Of a stretch of DNA of 12,381 bases, positions 6,214 through 12,381 are shown one piece after another. How positions within the stretch are numbered: position 1 is the first letter of the stretch; each line of letters begins with the position of its first letter. A program made the position numbers and the translations under genes. The notes under the pieces are model-generated. The model was not told the origin of the DNA and searched no databases. It saw only the letters and a list, made by a program, of their open reading frames with translations. The DNA comes from Desulfurivibrio alkaliphilus (GTDB taxonomy: Bacteria; Desulfobacterota; Desulfobulbia; Desulfobulbales; Desulfurivibrionaceae): contig DSDS01000072.1 of NCBI GenBank assembly GCA_011048585.1, forward strand, positions 1 through 12,381, read 5' to 3'.

Positions 6214-8379
6214 TCAATGCTCCAGGATAAACTCGTGGGTGAGGCCGGTTTTGGCCAGGTGTTGGAGCAGGTGTTTCAGGCCCAGCAGGTTTTCGATGGT
6301 GAAGTGGACCTGCCAGGCCGAGGTGCGGGCGGTGGAGCGGCGGGAGAGCAGCTCAATATCGGTGATCTGCATCTCGTCCGGGGCCACGCTGAGCATCATC
6401 AGCACCCGGTTGCGGGAGGGGGCGGCCAGGATCAGCAGGGTCTGGGGTTTGCGGACCCGGGTCCCCTTCAGGTTCCAGCGTACCTCCACCACGTCCTCCC
6501 GCTGTACCCCCAGGCTGGCCATGGTCTGGCACTTCTTGCGATGGATGGAAAGGCCCCGTTCGCTGAGCAGGGCATAGAGCCCCTTTTCGGTGGGGACCGG
6601 GTTGCAGCAGCGGGAAAACTTGACGCAGGCCGGATCCAGGGTACTCAAATAGATCCGGTTCAGGGAACCGGTGGGCGGCTGGAGGGTGGGCCGGTCGGCG
6701 CAGAGTCCCTGGATAATCTCGAAGATCAGCTCCCGCAGCCGCAGCCGGCCCTCGCCCAGGGCTTGAAACAGCTCATCGAGGGAGCCGACGCGGAAGTAGG
6801 TTCGGATATCCTCCATCCCGGGGCTCTCCAGCAGATCCAGCGGGACGCCGTAGCGTTTCAGTTCCTGGTGGATTATGGAGCGACCCACCTTCAGGGCCAG
6901 ACTCAGCCGGCGGTTGTGGAACATTTTGGCCAGTTCGGCCCGGGCCTTGGGGGTCTGGCAGAGGGCCTGGATGCCCGGTTCGAAGCGGACCGGCTCCTTC
7001 TGGGTGACGATGCTGACCTGCTCGCCATCCCGCAGGACATATTCCGGCCCCACCCGCTCCTGGCCGATCAGGGCGCTGACGCAGCGCTTGCCGATATCGG
7101 TGTGGATCTTGAAGGCGAAGTCCAGCACGATGCTCTGCTTGGGCAGGACCATCAGAGCGCCCTTGGGGGTGTAGGTGTAGATCTCCTTGCGGCCGCTCAC
7201 CGCGATCATCTCTCGGTAGGAGGTGGCGTCGTCGCTGCCCATCAGGTTGAACATCTCCCGCACCTCCCGGGTCAGGGCGACGGCTTCGCACTTGCCCTGG
7301 CTGGTCCAGCCCCGCAGCAGCCCGGCCCGGGAGGAGGTATGCATCTCCGGGGTCTTGATCTTGAACAGGATATGCTGGCCCTTGACATTGGCCCGAACGT
7401 GCAGGCTCTGGTAACCGGTGGATTTGGGGTTGGCGATAAAGTCGCGGATGGTGCGGGGAATGGGAGGATAGTTCTGGTCAACCAGCCCCAGGACCCGGTA
7501 GCAGCTCTGGATGTCGTTGGTGGTGATCTCCAGCTCCATGGGGTGGCGAATACTTTTCAGCAGCACCTTGTGTTCGGGGTCGAAGTAGGCCCACAACCCC
7601 TTGGGCCGAATCCGGATGTCGGCGGTTACCCAGGCCTCCCGGCATTTTTCCAGCAGGTTGCGCTTGACCTCGGCGATCACCTCGCTGGCCCCCAGCTTGT
7701 GGATGTGGAGGCTGACCTTCTGGCTTTGGCGGGGAAACTTGTAGGTCAGGGCCAGATCGTAGAGTTCCCGCTTGATGGCGTAAAGCCCCATCACCTTGGC
7801 CAGGGGGGCGTAGATATCCAGGGTCTCCTCGGCGATCTTCTGGCGCTTGTGTTTGGGCATGGAGTCCAGGGTGCGCAGGTTGTGCAGCCGATCGGCGATC
7901 TTGATCAGCATCACCTCCAGGCGGGCGGCGGCCCCGGAAAAGAGCTTGCGGTGGACCAGCTTGTAGAAGTTCTGGCGATCGCCGGAGAAGCTGGTGATCT
8001 TGGTGCAGGCTTCGACGATGGCCTCGATGTTGGGGCCGAACAGCTCGCCGATGGTGACGGTGGTGATCTCCGGCACATCCTCGATGGTGTCGTGGAGGAC
8101 GGCGGCGGCCAGGATCTCCGGGTCGCGGACATCCAGCTCCTCGGCCAGGATCAGGGCGACCTGGAGGGGGTGGCTGATGTAGGCCTCCCCCGACTTGCGG
8201 CGCTGATCCTGATGGGCGGTGACCGCGAAGGAGAGAGCCTGCCAGAAGATCCGGGCCGGTCCCTCCTGATCCCCCAGGTAGCGTTCCATCCGCCGGCAGT
8301 AGTCGGCGATATCGAAGGCGGGCTGGCCGCGCAAGGGCGCCGGGCAGGCGGGGGCCGGTCTGTTTGTATCCTTTGTCAT
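6214..8379 (-). CDS. RelA/SpoT-family protein, predicted (p)ppGpp hydrolase with defective synthetase site
   Basis: A 721-residue long-type RSH protein controlling the alarmone (p)ppGpp. Numbers are from the ATG at 8379; an upstream in-frame TTG adds only two residues. The HD hydrolase domain looks complete: RKSGEAYISH with His70, LHDTIEDV with His96-Asp97 and Glu100-Asp101, and IADRLHN with Asp163 and Asn167. The synthetase domain (about 250-355) keeps RPK (258-260) and YQSLH (323-327). However, the usual D-x-x-A-x-R stretch before the CY motif reads HPMELEI, and the usual E-V-Q-I-R-T reads L-F-K-I-K-T (338-343), so both acidic catalytic residues are gone. TGS (about 398-460), the cysteine-rich CCNPVP segment (about 585-620) and a C-terminal ACT-like region (about 640-721) follow. 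It likely degrades or senses (p)ppGpp and does not make it. No clear Shine-Dalgarno site precedes the start. It heads an operon with ybdG. Confidence 0.9.
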   Translation of the reverse strand: MTKDTNRPAPACPAPLRGQPAFDIADYCRRMERYLGDQEGPARIFWQALSFAVTAHQDQRRKSGEAYISHPLQVALILAEELDVRDPEILAAAVLHDTIEDVPEITTVTIGELFGPNIEAIVEACTKITSFSGDRQNFYKLVHRKLFSGAAARLEVMLIKIADRLHNLRTLDSMPKHKRQKIAEETLDIYAPLAKVMGLYAIKRELYDLALTYKFPRQSQKVSLHIHKLGASEVIAEVKRNLLEKCREAWVTADIRIRPKGLWAYFDPEHKVLLKSIRHPMELEITTNDIQSCYRVLGLVDQNYPPIPRTIRDFIANPKSTGYQSLHVRANVKGQHILFKIKTPEMHTSSRAGLLRGWTSQGKCEAVALTREVREMFNLMGSDDATSYREMIAVSGRKEIYTYTPKGALMVLPKQSIVLDFAFKIHTDIGKRCVSALIGQERVGPEYVLRDGEQVSIVTQKEPVRFEPGIQALCQTPKARAELAKMFHNRRLSLALKVGRSIIHQELKRYGVPLDLLESPGMEDIRTYFRVGSLDELFQALGEGRLRLRELIFEIIQGLCADRPTLQPPTGSLNRIYLSTLDPACVKFSRCCNPVPTEKGLYALLSERGLSIHRKKCQTMASLGVQREDVVEVRWNLKGTRVRKPQTLLILAAPSRNRVLMMLSVAPDEMQITDIELLSRRSTARTSAWQVHFTIENLLGLKHLLQHLAKTGLTHEFILEH

Positions 8380-8407
8380 TATCAAAACCGCTGTAATAGG
8401 CTATACT
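8379..8407 (+). promoter_or_regulatory. Possible sigma-70 promoter for rnr
   Basis: TTATCA (8379-8384) and TATACT (8402-8407) are separated by 17 bases, a fair -35 and a good -10. Transcription would start near 8414 and leave a leader of about 108 bases before rnr. The -35 touches the start codon of the divergent RSH gene, so the two promoters would overlap or compete. Sequence match only. Confidence 0.4.
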
Positions 8408-8460
8408 GTTCGGGTTAAGTCGGGGCGGAGGGAACTCCTTGCCGCCGGCACGCTGTTTCA

Positions 8461-8470
8461 TGTTATAACA
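8461..8470. promoter_or_regulatory. Perfect palindrome in the rnr leader
   Basis: TGTTATAACA is a 10-base perfect palindrome 51 bases before the rnr start, in the divergent intergenic region. It could be a small operator half-site pair or an alternative -10 (TATAAC). It is too short to be certain it is not chance. Confidence 0.2.
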
Positions 8471-8521
8471 CTGCAGCTTTCAAACAAAAACCCCTTTTAG
8501 TGCCTTCCCCTCAAGGAGAAC

Positions 8522-10624
8522 ATGGTGACACGCAGAAAACTTAAGACCGCTCGGCGTGGCGGCCCGCCCCGCAATAAAGCCGATTCCCGCCGGTCCCTCC
8601 GGCGCAGCTCCGCCGTTAAAGGCGGCATTTTTGGTCTGCTGCCCGAGGAGGCCGCCAAGGGGCGTCGGCGGGCCAAGGAGGAGGTTTACCCGGCCGAGCT
8701 GAGCATGCATCCCCGGGGATTTGGTTTTGCCATGCTCAGCGAGCCGGAGGCGGCGGCCCGTTTCAGCCGGGATATTTTTCTGCCTCCCGATGCCCTGGGG
8801 GGCGCGGTCCACGGCGACCGGATCCTGGTTCAGGTGGTAAAAAGCCGGGGGGATCGGACCGAGGGCCGGGTTGCGGAGGTGCTGGAGCGGGGAATCACCC
8901 GCCTGGTCGGCACCTACGTGGCCGGGGTCGCCACCGGTCTGGTCACCCCCGAGGATGATCGCTTGCCCTTCCGGGTGGTGGTGCGCCGCGAACAGAGCAA
9001 CGGTGCCCGCAACGGCGAGGCGGTGGTGGTGGAGGTTACCCGGTTCAAGGAGCAGGGCAACCACGAGGGACGGATCGTCGAGGTGCTGGGCAATCCGGCC
9101 GAGGCCCGGGTCCAGATCGAGATCGCCATTCGCAGCTTCGATCTGCCCCATCGTTTCGATGCCGAACTGATGGCCCAGGTGGCGGCCCTGGATGACCGGA
9201 TCGGGTCGGAACCCGGTCGGCTCGACCTGCGGGATATTGCCCATGTCACCATCGACAGCGAATCGGCCCGGGACTTTGACGACGCGGTGGCGATCGAACC
9301 CCTGCCCAAGGAGGGGTTCCGCCTCTACGTCTCCATCGCCGATGTCAGCCACTATGTCCAGCCCGGGACCCCGCTGGATCGCGAGGCCTACGCCCGGGGG
9401 ACCAGCGTCTATTTCCCCGGCCGGGTGGTGCCCATGCTGCCCGAGCGGCTCTCCAACGATCTCTGCAGCCTGGTGCCCCACCACGACCGCTACACCATGA
9501 GCGCCATCATCGATTTCGACCAGCAGGGTCGGCGCCGCAAGGTGAGTTTCGGCAAAAGCCTGATCCGCAGCCGCCATCGGCTGACCTACACCAAGGTCAA
9601 GGCGATTCTGGAGGATCGGGACCCGGAGCTGTGCCAACAGTATGCCGACGTGCTGCCCGACCTGGAGCGGCTGGGGGATCTGGCCGCCCGGCTCAACCGG
9701 GCGCGGATGGCCCGGGGCAGCATCGGGTTCGAGATCCCCGAGGCCGATATCGAGCTGGACGAGGAGGGCCATATCGAGCGGATTAGCCGCTCCGAGCGCA
9801 ACATGGCCCACAAGATCATCGAGGAGTGCATGCTGGCGGCCAACGAGGCGGTGGCGGAATTCCTTGAGGAACAGCAGGCTGAAACCCTCTATCGGATCCA
9901 CGAGGACCCGGATCCGCTCAAGGTGGCGGAATTTGCCGAGTTTGCCCGCTGCATGGGGCTGAAAGTGCCCAGTGGCGACCCCGGCCCCAAATGGTTTGGC
10001 CAGGTCCTCAAGCTGGTGGCGGGCACCCCCCGGGAATATATCGTCAGCAGCCTGCTGCTCCGTTCCATGCAGCAGGCCCGTTACGCTCCGGAAAACGCCG
10101 GCCATTTCGGGCTGGCCGCCAGTCATTACACCCATTTCACCTCCCCCATCCGCCGCTATCCCGACCTGATGGTTCACCGGGCCCTGGCCCGGCTGGGGGG
10201 CGGCAAAAAAGGGGCCAAGCAGAAGAAGGGGGCGGAAGCGGCGGTGACGACGGTGGATGTGGCCGCGGCGGGCACCTGGCTCTCCCGCCGCGAGCGGGTG
10301 GCCATTGATGCCGAGCGCAACGCCACCGAACGGCTGGTGGCCCTCTATATGGCCGACCGGGTGGGAGAAGAGTTCGAGGCGGTGGTCTCCGGCATCGGCT
10401 CCTTCGGGATGTTCGTCGAGCTGATCGAGATCATGATCACCGGGGCGGTGGCCCTCACCGAGATGAAGGACGACTATTACGAGGTGGATGAGAAGAGCCA
10501 CCGCCTGGTGGGACGCCGGCACAACAAGGTTTACCAGATAGGTAACCCGGTGCGGGTCCGGCTGGCCTCCGTTGAACAGCGGCGCCGCCGCCTTAACTTT
10601 GTCATTGCCAATGACCCCCAATGA
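8522..10624 (+). CDS. rnr: Ribonuclease R
   Basis: A 700-residue processive 3'-to-5' exoribonuclease of the RNB family, which degrades structured RNA, rRNA fragments and defective mRNA. A basic N-terminal tail (1-50) is followed by the cold-shock domains (about 55-205). HVTIDSESARDFDDAVAI (241-258) supplies the four magnesium-binding aspartates Asp245, Asp251, Asp253 and Asp254. Further RNB signatures are SIADVSHYVQPGTPLDREA (271-289), PERLSNDLCSL (307-317) and HYTHFTSPIRRYPDLMVHRA (535-554), with the conserved active-site arginine. A lysine-rich insert, GGKKGAKQKKGAE (about 560-572), lies inside the C-terminal part. An S1 RNA-binding domain (about 613-695) ends the protein. GGAG is only three bases from the ATG at 8522; the GTG codon next to it at 8525 has better spacing and could be the real start. 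The next gene overlaps its end by 14 bases. Confidence 0.95.
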   Translation: MVTRRKLKTARRGGPPRNKADSRRSLRRSSAVKGGIFGLLPEEAAKGRRRAKEEVYPAELSMHPRGFGFAMLSEPEAAARFSRDIFLPPDALGGAVHGDRILVQVVKSRGDRTEGRVAEVLERGITRLVGTYVAGVATGLVTPEDDRLPFRVVVRREQSNGARNGEAVVVEVTRFKEQGNHEGRIVEVLGNPAEARVQIEIAIRSFDLPHRFDAELMAQVAALDDRIGSEPGRLDLRDIAHVTIDSESARDFDDAVAIEPLPKEGFRLYVSIADVSHYVQPGTPLDREAYARGTSVYFPGRVVPMLPERLSNDLCSLVPHHDRYTMSAIIDFDQQGRRRKVSFGKSLIRSRHRLTYTKVKAILEDRDPELCQQYADVLPDLERLGDLAARLNRARMARGSIGFEIPEADIELDEEGHIERISRSERNMAHKIIEECMLAANEAVAEFLEEQQAETLYRIHEDPDPLKVAEFAEFARCMGLKVPSGDPGPKWFGQVLKLVAGTPREYIVSSLLLRSMQQARYAPENAGHFGLAASHYTHFTSPIRRYPDLMVHRALARLGGGKKGAKQKKGAEAAVTTVDVAAAGTWLSRRERVAIDAERNATERLVALYMADRVGEEFEAVVSGIGSFGMFVELIEIMITGAVALTEMKDDYYEVDEKSHRLVGRRHNKVYQIGNPVRVRLASVEQRRRRLNFVIANDPQ

Positions 10625-11351
10625 GCTGTTGGCCAACGCGGCCATTGTTTTGAAAGAGCCCAAGTTCGCCGAAAATGTCGGCTCGGCGGCCCGGGTGGCC
10701 CTAAATATGGGGATCTCCACCCTGATCGTGGTGGGTGAGCGGGAGTATGAAAGGGATAAGATGCTGCGGACCGCGACTCACAAGGCCGCGGATCTGATCG
10801 ACAACCTGGAGCGCTATCCGACCTTGCCCGAAGCCCTGGCCCCCTTCGGCCGGGTGATCGCCACCTCCGCCCGCCGGGGGAGGCAGCGGGGCACCTGCCC
10901 GCCGCCGCGGGCGGCGATGCGGGAGGCGGCTCCCTACCTACTGGAAAATCGGGTGGCCCTGCTCTTCGGTCCCGAGGATCGGGGGTTGAACAACGAAGAT
11001 CTTTATCCTTGCCACCAGCTCACCACCATTCCCACCGCCGATTTCTCCTCCCTCAACCTGGCCCAGGCGGTGGCGGTGCTGGCCTATGAGCTGCATACCG
11101 CGGTTTATGAACATGCTGCGGGGGAGCGGGCGGAATTCCATCCCAACCTGGCCACGGTCCAGGAAATGGGGGCGATGTATGCTCATATTGAGCAGATGCT
11201 GCAGAAGATCGGCTTTCTGCGGGACGAGGATTCCGCCTACTGGATGAAAAATATCCGCTCTTTTCTGGGCCGGGTGGGGCTGCGGGCCAAGGAAGCCCGG
11301 GTGATTCGCGGCTTCTGTCGTCAGTTTCTCTGGTACGACGGCAACCGTTAG
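10611..11351 (+). CDS. trmJ: TrmJ-type tRNA/rRNA 2'-O-methyltransferase (SPOUT)
   Basis: A 246-residue TrmH/SpoU-superfamily RNA ribose methyltransferase. Motif 1 is EPKFAENVGSAARVALNMG (16-34) with Asn22 and the catalytic Arg28. Motif 2 is LLFGPEDRGLNNEDL (117-131). Motif 3 is SSLNLAQAVAVLAYEL (146-161). Together they build the trefoil-knot SAM site. The C-terminal extension (about 178-246), with the helical block MYAHIEQMLQKIGFLRD and RVGLRAKEARVIRGFCRQF, is the extra domain of TrmJ proteins, which methylate position 32 of tRNAs as dimers; a rRNA substrate cannot be excluded. The ATG at 10611 lies inside rnr and matches the family start; no Shine-Dalgarno site is obvious, so translation is probably coupled to rnr. 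The stop overlaps the stop of the converging glycosylase gene. Confidence 0.88.
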   Translation: MTPNELLANAAIVLKEPKFAENVGSAARVALNMGISTLIVVGEREYERDKMLRTATHKAADLIDNLERYPTLPEALAPFGRVIATSARRGRQRGTCPPPRAAMREAAPYLLENRVALLFGPEDRGLNNEDLYPCHQLTTIPTADFSSLNLAQAVAVLAYELHTAVYEHAAGERAEFHPNLATVQEMGAMYAHIEQMLQKIGFLRDEDSAYWMKNIRSFLGRVGLRAKEARVIRGFCRQFLWYDGNR

Positions 11352-12034
11352 CTTGCGTGGGGCAGGGTGCGCAGGGGGCAGGTCGGACAGCGGGGGTTGC
11401 TTTTACGGCAGAACTCCTTGCCGGTGCGAACGATCAGGGCGTGGTATTCGTTGTAGAGCTGTGGCTCGGCGGGCAGGGCGTCGCTGAAGATCTCCTGGAT
11501 CTGGTGGTAGTCGGCCTCCTCGGGCAGCAGTTGGTGGCGACTGAAGATGCGGTGGGTGTAGGCGTCCACCACGAAGACCGGCTTGCCGGCGGCATAGAGC
11601 AGAATCGAATCGGCGGTTTCCGGGCCGATCCCCTTGATGGCCAGCAGTTCCCGGCGCAACTCGGCCGTCGGCCGGGCCAGAAACGTCTCCAGGTCAGCAT
11701 GGTGGTCGCTGATCCGGCGGATCAGGTTGTGCAACCGGCCGGCCTTGAGATTGTAGTAGCCGGCGGGGCGGATCAGGGCGGCCAGCAGGGGAGTGGGGGT
11801 TTGGGCCAGCCCAATCAGGCAGGCTTGTTGGGCGGCGGCATCGACCGCCGTGGCGGGCAGCAGCTCCGCCCCCTTCAGGTTGGCAATCGCCTTTTCCACG
11901 TTGCCCCAGGCGGTGTTCTGGGTCAGCACCGCCCCCACCATGATCTCCAAAGGGGTCTGCCCGGGCCACCACCGCTGGGGGCCGAAAAAATCGAGCAGGC
12001 GGTGGTAGATGGTCAGCAGGGAAGCTTCCGGCAT
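11348..12034 (-). CDS. Endonuclease III-like HhH-GPD DNA glycosylase, lyase lysine replaced
   Basis: A 228-residue base-excision-repair glycosylase related to endonuclease III. MVGAVLTQNTAWGNVEKAI (32-50) is the conserved substrate-pocket helix. The helix-hairpin-helix LAIKGIGPETADSILLYA (131-148) is followed by VVDAYTHRI (155-163) with the catalytic Asp157. At the position of the Schiff-base lysine of endonuclease III (18 residues before that Asp) there is Glu139, so a bifunctional AP-lyase is unlikely and a monofunctional glycosylase, as in MagIII-like 3-methyladenine enzymes, is more plausible. The C-terminus has C209-x6-C216-x2-C219 but ends CPLRTLPHAS, with no cysteine at the fourth iron-sulfur position. 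The ATG at 12034 has no clear ribosome-binding site and follows the upstream gene by 16 bases. Its stop overlaps the trmJ stop (TTAG at 11348-11351). Confidence 0.88.
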   Translation of the reverse strand: MPEASLLTIYHRLLDFFGPQRWWPGQTPLEIMVGAVLTQNTAWGNVEKAIANLKGAELLPATAVDAAAQQACLIGLAQTPTPLLAALIRPAGYYNLKAGRLHNLIRRISDHHADLETFLARPTAELRRELLAIKGIGPETADSILLYAAGKPVFVVDAYTHRIFSRHQLLPEEADYHQIQEIFSDALPAEPQLYNEYHALIVRTGKEFCRKSNPRCPTCPLRTLPHAS

Positions 12035-12050
12035 GACGGCGGGGCGGGGC

Positions 12051-12377
12051 TCAGTCGCGCATGATCAGAAAATAGATCGCCACCGCCACCGCCACCAGTC
12101 CGACGCCCGCCACCGGCAAGATCTTGCTGAGCTGCAGCTCGTTGTCGATGATCAGGTCGTCCACCATCGAGCTGCCGCTGAAGACCCAGAGGCCCATCGC
12201 CAAGGCGGTGATCACCAGGACCTTGACCGCCTGCTTGTAAAGGTTGTAGCCGATAAAGCAGACGAAGGGCACCATGAACCAGGGGTTGGTGAAAAGTCCC
12301 CGCGCGTCCACGGTCCGGATCTGCTCCGCCACTCCGGTGCCGGCGAGAAAATCGACGATTGAGACCAGAAAGTCCAT
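12051..12377 (-). CDS. Small membrane protein of unknown function
   Basis: A 108-residue protein with three predicted transmembrane segments at about 33-48, 50-68 and 85-106. A loop SGSSMVDDLIIDNELQLSKI (67-86) carries several acidic residues between the second and third helices, and the C-terminus is a short charged tail (MRD). There is no signal-peptide cleavage site and no motif I recognise. The start ATG at 12377 is almost at the window edge, so its ribosome-binding site and upstream partner are not visible. It precedes the glycosylase gene by 16 bases on the same strand and is probably co-transcribed, but nothing suggests a shared function. Antisense frames over it are not protein-like. 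Confidence 0.75.
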   Translation of the reverse strand: MDFLVSIVDFLAGTGVAEQIRTVDARGLFTNPWFMVPFVCFIGYNLYKQAVKVLVITALAMGLWVFSGSSMVDDLIIDNELQLSKILPVAGVGLVAVAVAIYFLIMRD

Positions 12378-12381
12378 CTTA

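Noticed and set aside
6217..8418. Very long open plus-strand frame opposite the RSH gene
   Set aside because: It is the antisense of a well-conserved protein in GC-rich DNA, with low-complexity Gly/Gln/Asp-rich sequence and no motif.
10201..10250. Lysine-rich segment of RNase R as a foreign insertion
   Set aside because: It stays in frame, matches the base composition of the gene, and variable basic segments are common in RNase R proteins.
8480..10720. Very long open minus-strand frame opposite rnr
   Set aside because: Antisense shadow of RNase R. The plus strand has all catalytic residues and a ribosome-binding site, while this frame has only His/Gly/Pro-rich filler.
11357..12064. Plus-strand frame opposite the glycosylase gene
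   Set aside because: Glycine- and glutamine-rich antisense sequence; the minus strand carries the recognisable HhH-GPD protein.

Overview
The window is GC-rich, dense bacterial chromosome. Gene families, gene order and protein flavour (an RNase R next to a TrmJ-type methyltransferase, a full-length RSH protein, a YbdG-type channel, a CCA-encoding tRNA-Arg) fit a Gram-negative bacterium. My best guess is a sulfate- or sulfur-metabolising member of the former Deltaproteobacteria (Desulfobulbales-like). That placement is an inference from protein style, not from a marker gene.

Region 1 to about 2960 is accessory and scarred. It opens with a structured inverted repeat (4-54). A composite broken reading frame follows, made of a scrap of an IS3-family transposase fused to an N-terminally and internally deleted ATP-binding (COG2865-type) protein (67-717). 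Next come an AT-rich gap, a small frameshifted hypothetical gene with a good ribosome-binding site (874-1126), and two near-identical 35-38 base direct repeats 71 bases apart that look like a tiny relict CRISPR array (1147-1255). Then there is one intact gene, ugd (UDP-glucose 6-dehydrogenase, 1419-2588), and a minus-strand relic ORF (about 2606-2902). The intact ugd is therefore an island inside gene debris.

Region 3027-4766 holds a two-gene plus-strand operon: a small SAM-dependent methyltransferase of the phospholipid N-methyltransferase/KsgA-like type, then an AI-2E/PerM-family membrane protein. It is closed by a strong, apparently bidirectional terminator. Region 4769-8379 is a minus-strand unit read right to left: a long RelA/SpoT homologue, then a YbdG-type mechanosensitive channel 25 bases later, then tRNA-Arg(ACG). 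The RelA/SpoT homologue keeps every HD-hydrolase residue but has lost the acidic residues of the synthetase site, so it reads as a (p)ppGpp hydrolase-only or regulatory protein.

Divergent from it, region 8522-11351 carries rnr (RNase R) and a 14-base overlapping trmJ-type 2'-O-methyltransferase gene, both RNA-metabolism functions. The minus-strand pair at 11348-12377 converges on trmJ with overlapping stop codons. It encodes an endonuclease-III-like glycosylase lacking the lyase lysine and the fourth cluster cysteine, downstream of a small three-helix membrane protein of unknown function.

The most interesting observations are the apparently synthetase-dead RSH protein paired with a mechanosensitive channel, the two-repeat CRISPR-like element near the frameshifted small gene, and the variant HhH-GPD glycosylase. 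I see no complete novel multi-gene system in the window.
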